A program made the position numbers and the translations under genes. A stretch of 64,000 bases of DNA from Photobacterium sp. GB-56 (GTDB lineage Bacteria; Pseudomonadota; Gammaproteobacteria; Enterobacterales; Vibrionaceae), in assembly GCF_003026105.1 (NCBI RefSeq), contig NZ_PYNW01000003.1:186001-250000 (forward strand), given 5' to 3'. The notes beneath the pieces are model-generated. The model did no database searches, was not told the DNA's origin, and saw only the letters and a program-made list of their open reading frames with translations. Shown piece by piece: positions 9,284-18,642 of the stretch; positions within the stretch are counted from its first letter, which is position 1; every line of letters begins with the position of its first letter.

Positions 9284-10228
9284 ATGAATAAAAGGATTCT
9301 GTGTTTATCTTTAATTTCTTCTTTTTCACAGGATAATGAACAACATATTTATGTAAATCCGGGACGTACTGTTATTGTTGATGTCAATCTTGATGGTTAT
9401 AACGGTGAGTTTGATACTGGTAAGAATCATGTTTGGAATGGCCTATCTTTAGCTAGAGAGCATAACTAGGTGTGCCAACATATAAATTTAAAGATATCCA
9501 AGCAACAATTGTGAATACATATAACCGTATGAGAATTAAGCGAAAGGGGTAGAGTTGGGGAAATATAAATAATTGTGATTATGATACAAAAAAATGTCGA
9601 AAACAATGTTCGAGCTGGTTTTAGTTTTAAAACAGGTAATGGAAGGCTTGATGGTTATAAAGCAAGTTACGATATTAAATTAACCAAGATTCAATTTGAA
9701 GTTCCTATCAGTCCTGTAAGTACAATTTATAGTATTCCGATACATACCAAAAGAACGACAAATAATAATACCTCAATAATTGATACAGATTATATACAGT
9801 TACATATTGTTCAAAATACATGTGGATTTGTTGATAGTGAATTGAATAATGATGTTGGTGATATGACTCCCGGTGAGACTTCAAGTATGCGAGATCTAGA
9901 TGCTGCTCTACAGTATACACATAGTGATATTAGTACTGGACAAGCAGGAATTTCTCCTGAACCGAATACGATGTATGCGACATATACAATGACGCCAAAT
10001 GAAGTATTTGATGAAATTAACCGTGATGCAGTTGATGTTCATTTTTATCGTAATGGGTTTGATCCAATTCAGTTTGGTCATATATATAATGATAATTTAT
10101 ATGAGCTTAATCATTTAAAGTATCAAGTAATAGTAAAGCCGATTAAGGATTTTAATCCCCGTAATGATACCGGACCTCAGTTTGGACGGTTTTTAAGATC
10201 ATATACAATAACAATAAATTATTATTAA
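9284..10228 (+). pseudogene. Degraded paralogue of the fimbrial tip adhesin
   Basis: The 5' part (9284-9469) encodes a signal-like start and 'IYVNPGRTVIVDVNLDGY', matching the adhesin's 'VFVNPGRDVVVPVVLDG', and then hits TAG. A second piece reads in another frame (about 9472-9551). The last 217 codons (9575-10228) are open and parallel the adhesin C-terminal half: 'LHIVQNTCGF' vs 'VHIIQNTCTF', 'VGDMTPG' vs 'VGDITPG', 'GHIYNDNLYELNHLKYQV' vs 'GQVYDDIFELNNLEYQV', and 'GPQFGRFLRSYTITINYY' vs 'AAQFGAFTRSYNVIIDYF'. At least one stop and two frameshifts break it. The long open 3' part might still be translated from an internal start, but it would lack a signal peptide. Confidence 0.85.
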
Positions 10229-10349
10229 AGTTATTATTTATAGAATTATTACTTATTTATTATTAGTCTGTGCAATAATTTATATGTTCGTTTTAAGTTA
10301 ACAAAGCCAGCAATAAATGCTGTTTTTGCTATTAACCTGATGTGTTAAG

Positions 10350-11286
10350 TTAAGCGTTTAAGCAAGTAACAACATCTTCTGTAAAGTAGGGTTCTTGGTA
10401 TCCCCAGAACATGTATTTTACTTTTAGGAAGTGCTGACTAAATGAGTGCAGCATCGGTACGATGTTGTTTCATTTTCAACTACTGCAGTTGTGTTTGTTT
10501 GCCCTATGTAATTACCGTCTTGAATGGCAATCCCTAAAGTGACGGAATACTTATTTTCATGCATCATAGCTAAAGCATGGTTTAGTTGTCCTCGACGCTT
10601 AACCATGAGATCAGGTGCACCTAATCCCACACCCATTTTTTCGCCATATCGATAAATACTTTTCAGGTAACCTTTGTCTTCCCAAGGAAGCCATTCACCG
10701 TTAACAAAGTTGGCATATTGCATGGTTGTTGAGGAAGGAAACGCCTGTTTCAAGGTCAGCATGTTTGCTTTGATACCTGTTATATAGTCTTTTTCATTAA
10801 AGCTTGGATCGGTTTTTACTGATACACCAATAGCGGTTTTTTGTAAGTTTATCCCTTCCATTTTTCGTCAAACTGGCGTCCTAATGCTTGCACTAATAGT
10901 GAGAAGGTATTTAGGTACGGCTTTATTTTCAGAATAGAAGGTTGCATCTTGAAGTTGAATAAACAGTTTTTTACCGTGCTTTTTTAGGTATTCATAATCA
11001 TCAAAAATGATAGAGAAATCTTAAACGTCTTTTTGAGGTTCTAAGTCAGACCATGAATACATGATTTGTGCGCCTACAAAACGAGGTTTGTTGAGTAAAG
11101 GATGAGATTTAATGGCTTGTCTGTCTTTAGCAAAATAGACGAAATGTTTCATGTTATCACTAGCAATAGGGCAGCTTGCGCTTAAGTGTTTTTCATATTC
11201 ATCTTTATAGCGATCTGTTGGGTTACCCCATGCCGCATGGTGTTAATACTGAAACAAAGTGTGAAGAGAAATGGAAATATTGGCAT
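10350..11286 (-). pseudogene. Broken gene for an exported TIM-barrel/glycosidase-like protein
   Basis: Read on the minus strand, the gene begins with a signal-like MPIFPFLFTLCFS, shifts frame at about 11230 ('HHAAWGNPTDRYKDEYEKH'), and continues with 'FVGAQIMYSWSDLEPQKDV', where an in-frame TAA replaces a probable Tyr codon before 'DFSIIFDDYEYLKKHGKKLF'. A TGA at about 10870, another frameshift, the open stretch 10424-10861, and a last shift near 10440 lead to 'MFWGYQEPYFTEDVV' and a stop at 10350-10352. The 'W..LEP..DVYDFS.I.DDYEYL' pattern resembles the start of glycoside-hydrolase TIM barrels (family level only, not certain). The lesions are spread along its whole length, so it is a true pseudogene and not a single sequencing error. 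Confidence 0.8.
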
Positions 11287-11308
11287 AGTAGTTAGCGGTA
11301 TATAGAAC

Positions 11309-11337
11309 AAAAGCTAGCATGTTATATGCTAGCTTTT
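11309..11337 (-). terminator. Terminator of the chemotaxis gene
   Basis: Perfect 12-bp inverted repeat AAAAGCTAGCAT / ATGCTAGCTTTT with a 5-base loop. On the minus strand it is followed by a T-rich stretch. It lies 33 bases past the 3' end of the methyl-accepting chemotaxis gene. Confidence 0.8.
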
Positions 11338-11369
11338 GTCGTTAGTTTTTCGTTGTTATAACGGTATGT

Positions 11370-13253
11370 TTAGAGTTTAAAGCGACTGATTTCTTGTTGT
11401 AGTTCATGAGATAAATTTGATAGCTCAGCTGCCTGTTTGGCGGCTTCATTGGCTTCTACAGCAAGTTCATTAGAAACATCACGAATTCCCTCTGTATTAC
11501 GGGTGATCTCAGATGTTACGGAAGATTGCTCTTCAGCGGCGGAAGCAATTTGTGTTGCCATATCATTGATCGTGGTTACGGCAGTCGTAATTTGTGACAA
11601 GCTTACTGCTGCTGCATTGGCATCATCAACACTGGTTTCAGAGAGATGACGACTATCCTCCATGATATTCACAGCTTGACCTGTGGTTTTTTGTAGGGTC
11701 TCTATCATTTGTTGAATTTCTTGAGTTGATGCATGCGTCCGTTGGCTAAGTACACGTACCTCATCTGCAACAACAGCAAACCCTCGACCTTGCTCACCAG
11801 CTCGGGCTGCTTCAATCGCGGCATTTAATGCCAATAAGTTGGTTTGTTCAGCAATCCCTTGAATTGTAGATAGGATAGTTGTAATGCTTTGAGCATGGTG
11901 ATTTAGCTCACTGATCACAGATGTTGCCGTATCCACTTCTTGCGCTAATGTGCTGATGGATTGTTGGCTTTGGTTGACCTGTGTTGCACCGTGATTAGAA
12001 GCGGTTACCGTTTGCTCTGATGTTCTTGCTGTGTTTTCTGCGTTGGCAGCAATCTCTTGTGTGGCGGCTGCCATTTCATTGATTGCTGTTGCGACCATAT
12101 TAATTTCATCTTGCTGATGCTGAATACGAGTGCTGCGCTCTTCGGCTTGTGAAGCGGTTATATGAGATTGATGATTAAGTGATTCTGAAACATGACGTAA
12201 TCGAGTCACCATTTGGTGCATGTTACCGACAAACTGGTTGAAATTTAGTGCAAGCTTACCCACTTCGTCTTGGCTTCTTGGTTCTAAACGTTGTGTTAAA
12301 TCACCTTCACCATTTGCAATTTCAGCCAGTGCTTTAGATACACGGTTAAGATCGCGAAGAAGATAGTTTACTAACCACGCTACCGCCATAACCACGATCA
12401 AAGTGATCACAATAGCGGTGATGATTAACTCTGTTAATAGTGAATAGTAGCTGGCTTCTTCTGTCGATTTATCCATTTCAAGGCCAAATATCCAATCACT
12501 ATTTGGGATATTTGCAAAGTAAAATAGCTTATCTACCCCTTTGATTGAGATCTGCTCTAAGCGGTTTGTATTGGCACTTTGTTCAATGTTACCCATGTTT
12601 AACTGATTGCTATAATTAGCAATCGGTTTCAATAACAGTGACTTATCAGAATGAGCAAGGAAAGTTCCATTCTTTTTATCGATTAACATAGCATGAGCAT
12701 TATCACCAACGTTCAAACTGATCACATCGTTAATGAGTTGATCAATTAATACGTCGGCACCGATAACACCGGCAAGTGCGCCGCTATGTCGAATAGGCTC
12801 GGCAATCGTCACTAAAAGGGCGTTAGTAATAGCGTCTTGATAAGCGGTGGTGATCACTTGTTTATTGCTGTTAACGGCATCACCGTACCAAGGGCGAGTA
12901 CGAGGATCGTAATCAGCACGGTTACGTTCTGGGTGTGAACGCAGCATTTGTCCTGCAACGGTGCCGTAGTAAATATCGTCAAAACCGCCAGCATCGCGTG
13001 CTTGTTGAAGGAAAGGCACAAGATCTGCTTTTTGATAGGGTTCTTTTACTGAAGAGGTAATACTGCGACGGATATTAATCCAATCTTCAATACCGCTGGT
13101 AGCTGTGGTTGCTACGCTTTGTACGCGATCTAAGATATTTTCATTTGTTTGTTGTTGTAAATTACTGGCAGCAAGCCAAGTTAATACTGTTGCCATAAGG
13201 ACAACAGCAGACAAGCTCGCGCTGATCAGCTTTTGTTTCAGTGATAGTTGCAT
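11370..13253 (-). CDS. Methyl-accepting chemotaxis protein with dCache sensor
   Basis: 627 aa from the ATG at 13253. The frame is open 32 codons further upstream, but that extension is unlike a normal MCP start, whereas [19 protein letters not shown] begins directly with the first membrane segment. Order: TM1 (about 10-30); periplasmic double-Cache sensor (about 35-270; 'RPWYGDAV', 'TTAYQDAIT', '[12 protein letters not shown]'); TM2 (about 275-300); HAMP; then a methylation and signalling coiled coil with the hairpin tip '[32 protein letters not shown]'-type core (shown by [19 protein letters not shown]). The protein should sense a small molecule, often an amino or organic acid in this class, and control CheA. 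No CheR-docking pentapeptide is seen at the C terminus. Confidence 0.93.
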   Translation of the reverse strand: MQLSLKQKLISASLSAVVLMATVLTWLAASNLQQQTNENILDRVQSVATTATSGIEDWINIRRSITSSVKEPYQKADLVPFLQQARDAGGFDDIYYGTVAGQMLRSHPERNRADYDPRTRPWYGDAVNSNKQVITTAYQDAITNALLVTIAEPIRHSGALAGVIGADVLIDQLINDVISLNVGDNAHAMLIDKKNGTFLAHSDKSLLLKPIANYSNQLNMGNIEQSANTNRLEQISIKGVDKLFYFANIPNSDWIFGLEMDKSTEEASYYSLLTELIITAIVITLIVVMAVAWLVNYLLRDLNRVSKALAEIANGEGDLTQRLEPRSQDEVGKLALNFNQFVGNMHQMVTRLRHVSESLNHQSHITASQAEERSTRIQHQQDEINMVATAINEMAAATQEIAANAENTARTSEQTVTASNHGATQVNQSQQSISTLAQEVDTATSVISELNHHAQSITTILSTIQGIAEQTNLLALNAAIEAARAGEQGRGFAVVADEVRVLSQRTHASTQEIQQMIETLQKTTGQAVNIMEDSRHLSETSVDDANAAAVSLSQITTAVTTINDMATQIASAAEEQSSVTSEITRNTEGIRDVSNELAVEANEAAKQAAELSNLSHELQQEISRFKL

Positions 13254-13654
13254 TGTTGTCTCAGAAAATGAGGTGTTAGAAAGTGCGGCGAGTGTAAATA
13301 GTGTTTTATATATATGCACGTAAATAAATACAAAAATTAGAGGTATCACTTAAAAGAATTAAAATTGTCATTTTTATGACTGTGTGTAGTCTGATTGATG
13401 GCGTTTTATTCTAAATGTTAGGCTTGTATTGATTTTAATTTTTTTGGGAATAATTGTTTTTTGTACTTAGTACAAGAACTAAAACTCTAGCGTATATTAA
13501 TAAAGAGTTGCGGCTGAATATAGTCAACCGTGATGTTAAGTTATGCATGTCGTATTGGGCTCATTCCACTGATTTATCAAAAGATAAATAACCTAATAGA
13601 AAAGTAAGATCGTGATTGAGCATAGTGTTAAACATTTAGCTTAGCTGACGTCTA
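13254..13654. other. Intergenic region upstream of the chemotaxis gene
   Basis: No gene is seen. It holds the promoter side of the minus-strand chemotaxis gene and the 3' flank of the DCC-family gene. The only clear structure is the palindrome at 13461-13475. Confidence 0.5.
13461..13475. promoter_or_regulatory. Perfect palindrome, candidate operator
   Basis: TTGTACTTAGTACAA: two perfect 6-bp arms with a 3-bp centre. It lies about 210 bp upstream of the chemotaxis gene start. A dyad of this size can bind a dimeric regulator. MerR-type light regulators (LitR/CarH) control similar photoreactivation neighbourhoods in related bacteria, but linking this site to them is speculation. Confidence 0.35.
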
Positions 13655-14056
13655 TTAATCAATTGAACAGCTATTACAACGGGATTTTCCGGTTAATAAA
13701 TAGGAAATATGATAACGGTTTCTGGCAAAAAATAAGTATGCTTTATCTGCAACGATACGTATCACAGGAAGCCTGAGTATCTTTAACCATTTCTTTTTAC
13801 CAACCAGGTTCCATGCTTTATAAGTGACATCAAGACCAAGTAAAAGCTGTTGTTCTGCGCCTATTTGAGATGAGAGTAAACCGTGTAAAACAGTGCTGGC
13901 TTTTTCTTTTGATATATCAGGAAAGCGTTGGATAAAATCAGGCGCAAGAATATCTTCAAATTGTAATTTTTGATGTTTATTAAGTTGTCGAAGTTGTTTC
14001 ATTTCAGCGACGCAAAGTGGGCAACTTCCATCATAAAAGATGATCATCTTTTCCAT
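13655..14056 (-). CDS. DCC-family thiol-disulfide oxidoreductase-like protein (DUF393)
   Basis: A 133-aa protein with the family signature at the N terminus: 'IIFYDGSCPLCVAEM', i.e. a DxxCxxC motif (D9, C12, C15) on a thioredoxin-like fold. Two more cysteines sit in the tail ('SRCNSCSID'). It is a cytosolic or membrane-associated redox protein; the exact substrate of the family is not known. It follows the DUF3429 gene by 16 bases on the same strand, so both are likely co-transcribed. DCC and DUF3429 genes commonly accompany light-induced photolyase genes in Vibrionaceae (established neighbourhood, from memory), which fits the photolyase pair 3 kb away. Confidence 0.85.
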   Translation of the reverse strand: MEKMIIFYDGSCPLCVAEMKQLRQLNKHQKLQFEDILAPDFIQRFPDISKEKASTVLHGLLSSQIGAEQQLLLGLDVTYKAWNLVGKKKWLKILRLPVIRIVADKAYLFFARNRYHISYLLTGKSRCNSCSID

Positions 14057-14072
14057 TTTTCATATTCCCTGG

Positions 14073-14516
14073 TTATGTGATTGCAAATACAACCGCATGT
14101 AATCCGCAAACAAAAGTAGTTAGACGATTACGTAATTGTTGATAATACTCATCTTGATGAGCGGAGTTAAATTTTATCTCGGCGATACGAATACAGATAA
14201 ACCCCAGCATTAATGCAACAAGAGCCCAAGTGTAGTGATCTGTAGAATGTAATAGCGAAAACCAAGCGAGTAGCGCAAAAAAGTTACTCAAGAGTAAAGC
14301 AAACCGACTGGTTGAATTTTCCTTGTGATTCAGGCTGTTTCCCCACATAACACCAGAAAGAAAACTAAGAATAATGGCACTGTAACTGACGAAAATGAGC
14401 AAAGCGGAAGTGTTAAAAATACGTATCTCAAGGCTGATAGCGAGTGCACTTAGGGCAAAAGGAATAAGACCTAGATAGCCAAGTGTGTGGGAGGGTAATC
14501 GAGTGATAGTGTTCAT
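14073..14516 (-). CDS. DUF3429 family integral membrane protein
   Basis: 147 aa with four or five hydrophobic segments (about 12-30, 37-58, 75-92, 95-112, 130-147) and the 'SFLSGVMWGNSL' signature of DUF3429 between TM2 and TM3. It is an inner-membrane protein of unknown biochemical role. AGGTAA precedes the ATG. It is first in a two-gene minus-strand unit with the DCC protein. Membership in light-responsive gene sets is family-level knowledge; nothing in the coding sequence shows the function directly. Confidence 0.8.
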   Translation of the reverse strand: MNTITRLPSHTLGYLGLIPFALSALAISLEIRIFNTSALLIFVSYSAIILSFLSGVMWGNSLNHKENSTSRFALLLSNFFALLAWFSLLHSTDHYTWALVALMLGFICIRIAEIKFNSAHQDEYYQQLRNRLTTFVCGLHAVVFAIT

Positions 14517-14622
14517 ATTACCTAGTCGTCATTGATTGATTAACTTAATACGCTTAAAAATAGGAATCTGATCAATGGGGGTTACATATTGATGAAAAGC
14601 GGGGATAATACTGCGCTCGCTG

Positions 14623-14647
14623 TAGGTATATGATTGGTATATACCTA
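14623..14647. promoter_or_regulatory. 9-bp inverted repeat upstream of the TrmY-like gene
   Basis: TAGGTATAT (14623-14631) and ATATACCTA (14639-14647) are perfect inverted arms separated by 7 bases, within the 176-bp space between the divergent DUF3429 and TrmY-like genes. It could be an operator serving one or both promoters, or a small RNA hairpin if transcribed. The regulator is unknown. Confidence 0.45.
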
Positions 14648-14692
14648 TGTGTAGCGATGCTGGTGTCACTTTCAACTTCTAGGATATTAACT

Positions 14693-15289
14693 ATGCGTGC
14701 TTTCGTATTAAGAGCCCGTTCTGCACCCACCGACAGTAAAATGCTATTAGCATCTGTGGGTCAAGATGCTCACACTGAAATTTTGGCTCACGTTTTAATG
14801 AATGCTATTTTTGTGGCGCAGTCTCACCGCGAAGATATTATGGTGCATTTAGTGCTTGAAAGTACGCAAGACTTTTCTCGTACCATTAGCTTTAATTCAA
14901 ATGATATTACTAATTTAACGGGTTTTCATGAGCAAGCATGGTTAGATAAGATTACTCATGCGCTTGATAAATCATTAGGCATGGGTAAAGAGCAATGTCG
15001 TAATGTAGAACCGGGGATCACAGTTCGTACGATCAGTTTTGAAAAGCTGATAGTTGAACTTGCTGAAGACTACCAATTATACATGTTAGATAAGAAAGGG
15101 GATTTTGTTCGCGATATTGAACTTGCTGCGAACCCTTGTTTCTTATTAACCGATCACATGCCAATGCCGAAGAAAAGTTATAATAGCTTAAAACGCTTAG
15201 GCGCACAGAAGATTAGCTTAGGTCCTAAGATGTTATTTGCTTCTCAATGCATCGTATTAATTCATAATGAGTTAGATTTAACGCTATAA
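14693..15289 (+). CDS. TrmY-like SPOUT RNA methyltransferase
   Basis: 198 aa from the ATG at 14693 (AGGAT upstream; the open frame reaching back to 14630 is rejected because MRAFVLRARSAPTD is the family start). It matches the DUF358/TrmY-like group of SPOUT proteins. The archaeal relative is the N1-methyltransferase of pseudouridine 54 in tRNA; bacterial copies occur in Vibrionaceae and some other gamma-proteobacteria, with target not established. The C-terminal half has the SAM-binding trefoil-knot elements ('FLLTDHMPMPKK', 'ISLGPKMLFASQCIVLIHNELD'). It is probably its own transcription unit, with a terminator 25 bases downstream. Confidence 0.85.
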   Translation: MRAFVLRARSAPTDSKMLLASVGQDAHTEILAHVLMNAIFVAQSHREDIMVHLVLESTQDFSRTISFNSNDITNLTGFHEQAWLDKITHALDKSLGMGKEQCRNVEPGITVRTISFEKLIVELAEDYQLYMLDKKGDFVRDIELAANPCFLLTDHMPMPKKSYNSLKRLGAQKISLGPKMLFASQCIVLIHNELDLTL

Positions 15290-15313
15290 CGTGTTCTAAC
15301 TGTTTCTTTTATT

Positions 15314-15346
15314 AAAGCCGTAGCAGCGATTGTTACGGCTTTTTTG
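15314..15346 (+). terminator. Terminator after the TrmY-like gene
   Basis: AAGCCGTA / TACGGCTT inverted repeat with an 11-base loop, followed by a T-run. The next 346 bases up to the peptide transporter hold no gene; a short AT-rich promoter-like region is all that is seen. Confidence 0.88.
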
Positions 15347-15692
15347 TTACATTAATGTTGTGATTTTTGTTATATAGCTCTACTGAAGATTTTAGTTTAG
15401 TGACGTGTTTTTAACATAACCTTATGAATACTTAGTTTTTTTCAAAATTGATGCTTTGTTAGAACTAAAAATGGAATGATGTTTGTTTACTGCTTGTAAA
15501 TGGAATAATCTATTTCTAGTGAAGCAATGATTAAATGTCTAAAACTATGAAAAGTAAGATACTAAATATGGGGTAAGAATATGCTTGAGCTTAGAGAAGT
15601 TCAGTGTATTTTCATTCTTAAATACCCTAGGTATAAACACACCCATAAGAATGACAACCGTTAGCTAAACGGGCCTTTTTACAGGAATCAAT

Positions 15693-17153
15693 ATGCAATT
15701 ATCCTCTCAGCCTAAAGGGCTTTTTCACCTCATCGCAATACAAATGTGGGAATTTTTTAGCTACTACGGCATGCGTTCGCTATTAATTCTATTTTTAACC
15801 CAAAAACTCTTAATGTCAGATGAACATGCTTATGCTCTATATGGTGCATATACATCTTTAGTTTATGTGACACCCATTTTAGGGGGTTATTTAGCAGACC
15901 GTTATTTGGGTAATTACTGGGCTGTTGTTATTGGTGGCTCACTGATGGTTGCTGGCCACATTGTATTAAGTATTCCGAGTAACGATCATACGACCTTGTA
16001 TTCTGCGTTAGCATTAATTATTTGTGGTTATGGCTTTTTTAAAACTAACTCAAGCTGTTTATTGGGTGAGTTATATAAAGGTCATGAAAGCGCACGTGAA
16101 TCAGGATTTTCTATATCCTATATAGGCGGTAACATTGGTTCTGCTTTAGCGCCAATTTTCTGTGGGTATGCTGCAAGCCGTTGGGGATGGCATGTGGGCT
16201 TTGCTCTTGCAGGTATTGGTATGTTTATTGGCTTAATCATTTTTAGTACGGGCCGTAAAAACTTTGCCCATGTACAAAAAGCCAATAAAGCGGCGTTAAC
16301 ACAAAAAACAGCAGGTATTAGTCACTGGTTCTTAATCATTCTCGGTGTCGTTGCTGCCGCGATAGGTCTTGTATTTGTACTTAAAGATTTATTAGCCGGT
16401 TACATTCTTGCCGTGATCCTTGCATTTTCAGCACTACAAATGCTGCGTTTATACCGTAAGAGTGATGCTGAAGATCGCAAGAAACTTCACTCAATTATGT
16501 ACTTTATGATTTTTGGTATGGTGTTTTGGGCATTTGATCAGCAAGGTGGCAGTTCAATCAGCTTATTCATCGAGCGTAATATTGATACTGATATTTTTGG
16601 TTACCATATTCCAACAGCTTTCTTCCAATCGGTGAATCCTGTAGCCGTTATTGTGGGTGGTGCTGCGGTGACATGGTTGTGGAAAGTATTATCGACACGT
16701 CAGATCTCTGTTCGTACATTAACTAAATTAAACATGGGTTTGTTTCTCTTAACTGCGGGCTTTAGTTTGATTACGTTGTCTTCTAAGTTAGCAATGGCAA
16801 CAGGTCATACAACATTCCTATGGCTATTTATTGGTTTGTTTTTCATTGGTATTGCTGAGCTATTTATTGACCCTGTCGCGTTAGCTGCAATTACGCGTAT
16901 GAATCCGCAAGGAGCAACAGGTACGGTTGCGGGTATTTACATGTTAATGGGTGGTTCGGTAGCAAACTATTTAGCAGCAAACATTGCTGAGTTAACATCA
17001 ACCAATACACCAAAAGGTGATGCCATTGATTTAATTACTTCTGCTGCGCAATATCACCACGTATTCCAGTCTATTTTAATAGTGACGGTTGTGGTACTGG
17101 TGATGGGATTATTGGTGAATTTTAAAAACCGTAATCAGCCAGAATTTGATTAA
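15693..17153 (+). CDS. Proton-dependent di/tripeptide transporter (POT family)
   Basis: 486 aa, about 14 hydrophobic segments, POT/PTR2 family of the major facilitator superfamily. The N terminus 'LIAIQMWEFFSYYGMRSLLILFLT' is the family ExxER-type region in variant form (WEFFSYYGMR), followed by 'GGYLADRYLG' (PTR2 signature 1) and 'GYGFFKTNSSCLLGELY' (signature 2). It imports di- and tripeptides with protons across the inner membrane. It resembles the DtpA/DtpB type. The start follows AGGAATC at a suitable distance. It is flanked by terminators, so it is probably monocistronic. Confidence 0.9.
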   Translation: MQLSSQPKGLFHLIAIQMWEFFSYYGMRSLLILFLTQKLLMSDEHAYALYGAYTSLVYVTPILGGYLADRYLGNYWAVVIGGSLMVAGHIVLSIPSNDHTTLYSALALIICGYGFFKTNSSCLLGELYKGHESARESGFSISYIGGNIGSALAPIFCGYAASRWGWHVGFALAGIGMFIGLIIFSTGRKNFAHVQKANKAALTQKTAGISHWFLIILGVVAAAIGLVFVLKDLLAGYILAVILAFSALQMLRLYRKSDAEDRKKLHSIMYFMIFGMVFWAFDQQGGSSISLFIERNIDTDIFGYHIPTAFFQSVNPVAVIVGGAAVTWLWKVLSTRQISVRTLTKLNMGLFLLTAGFSLITLSSKLAMATGHTTFLWLFIGLFFIGIAELFIDPVALAAITRMNPQGATGTVAGIYMLMGGSVANYLAANIAELTSTNTPKGDAIDLITSAAQYHHVFQSILIVTVVVLVMGLLVNFKNRNQPEFD

Positions 17154-17170
17154 CGACTAATTACATTTTC

Positions 17171-17213
17171 AGCCAGTATTATTACCTTTCTTGTTAATAA
17201 TACTGGCTTTTTT
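17171..17213 (+). terminator. Terminator after the peptide transporter
   Basis: Perfect 14-bp inverted repeat (17171-17184 with 17195-17208) followed by a T-run. Confidence 0.93.
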
Positions 17214-17308
17214 ATTGCCTAAATTTCTTGACAGCAAGAATAAAAATCGATCGTTATGCCTATTCGTATCGTAAATGAAGAGTCGATAAAAAATAAGGCA
17301 TATAATTT

Positions 17309-18640
17309 ATGGCGGTAAAAGCTCTTTATTGGTTTACCAATGATCTACGTTTACACGATAACCCTATACTTCATCAAGCTTACGAGTATTGTGACAACTT
17401 GCTGTGTATTTATTTTATGGAGCCACAAAAGCAGCAATTTAATCGTTATCAACTTGTCTCGGTGGGAGCCATTCGCCATCGCTTCCTGCTGCAATCGCTA
17501 CAAGCACTGCAATCTAATTTAGCCACATTGGGTCAGCGTTTATTAGTGATGCAAGCCGATCCTATGGTTTTTATGCCTAAATTAATAGAACAATACGGTA
17601 TTAACCTTATCTATCGGAGTCGTCACTGCGGCTGGTATGAACAACAGCAATGGCATTACCTAAAACAATGTTACCCCCATTTTCAATTTGTAGAAGTTGA
17701 TACGCATACGTTGTATTCACAAAATCAACTGCCGTTTCCTCTTTCAGATATGCCAAATAGATTTTCAAAATTTCGTAAACAGATAGAGCAAAGCGTCACT
17801 GTTTTTTCGTCCCTACCTGTGCCTGATTATTTACCGCCACAACCCAATGTATATTGTTCTGGATATTTAGATATTCGAAATGTTCCCATTTTAGATAATG
17901 ATCAGGTGGAGTGGCATGGTGGTGAAAATGCAGCAATGATGCATTTACAGCAATACTTTTCTTCTCGTTTACCGTCTAGTTATAAAGAGACGCGTAATGC
18001 CATAGAGGGTTGGGATAACTCAACCAAATTTTCACCGTGGTTAGCGTGTGGTGCACTATCCGCCAAAATGATTATGGCTACCTTGCTAGATTATGAAAAA
18101 TACAAAGAGAAAAATTCATCAACCTACTGGATCTTCTTTGAGTTGTTATGGCGTGAGTTTTTTCAATGGCATGCGCATGCTGTTGGGCGAGATCTGTATC
18201 GTTTCAGTGGCGTGCAAAATAAACGTTTATTAAGCAGTTTTTATCCAACTCGTTTTAAACAATGGTGTGAGGGCTCAACACCATATCCTATTGTTAATGC
18301 GTTTATGAAACAGTTAAACCAAACGGGCTATATGTCTAATCGTGGGCGCCAAATAGTTGCAAGTTGTTTGGTTAATGAGCTATCCGTTGATTGGCGCTAC
18401 GGTGCAGCTTATTTTGAACAACAGCTGATTGATCATGATGTCGCGGCAAACTGGGGCAATTGGCAATATATTGCAGGGGTGGGAACAGACAGTCGTGAAA
18501 AACGTTGGTTTGACTTAGAAAAACAAACACGAATATTTGATCCTAATCAGCATTTTATTCGCCATTGGCGAGGGGATGAAAACCTTAACGCCTTAGACAG
18601 CGTAAATATTGATGATTGGCCAATGAGTGGTAGAGGATAA
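17309..18640 (+). CDS. DASH-type cryptochrome/photolyase
   Basis: 443 aa. The N-terminal photolyase alpha/beta domain starts with 'ALYWFTNDLRLHDNPIL', the DASH-type variant of the antenna domain. The FAD-binding helical domain includes 'SSYKETRNAIEGWDNSTKFSPWLACGALSAK', the 'ELLWREFFQWHA' segment, 'GYMSNRGRQIVASCLVNEL' and 'NWGNWQYIAGVGTDSREKRWFDLEKQ', the last resembling the DASH 'GVGNDPRE' signature. DASH proteins repair cyclobutane pyrimidine dimers in single-stranded or loop DNA using blue light and FAD with a folate antenna. It is translationally coupled to the FeS photolyase gene (2 bases between them). A single substitution in the start motif (WFTNDLRL where WFRNDLRL is usual) is noted. 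Confidence 0.88.
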   Translation: MAVKALYWFTNDLRLHDNPILHQAYEYCDNLLCIYFMEPQKQQFNRYQLVSVGAIRHRFLLQSLQALQSNLATLGQRLLVMQADPMVFMPKLIEQYGINLIYRSRHCGWYEQQQWHYLKQCYPHFQFVEVDTHTLYSQNQLPFPLSDMPNRFSKFRKQIEQSVTVFSSLPVPDYLPPQPNVYCSGYLDIRNVPILDNDQVEWHGGENAAMMHLQQYFSSRLPSSYKETRNAIEGWDNSTKFSPWLACGALSAKMIMATLLDYEKYKEKNSSTYWIFFELLWREFFQWHAHAVGRDLYRFSGVQNKRLLSSFYPTRFKQWCEGSTPYPIVNAFMKQLNQTGYMSNRGRQIVASCLVNELSVDWRYGAAYFEQQLIDHDVAANWGNWQYIAGVGTDSREKRWFDLEKQTRIFDPNQHFIRHWRGDENLNALDSVNIDDWPMSGRG

Positions 18641-18642
18641 TC

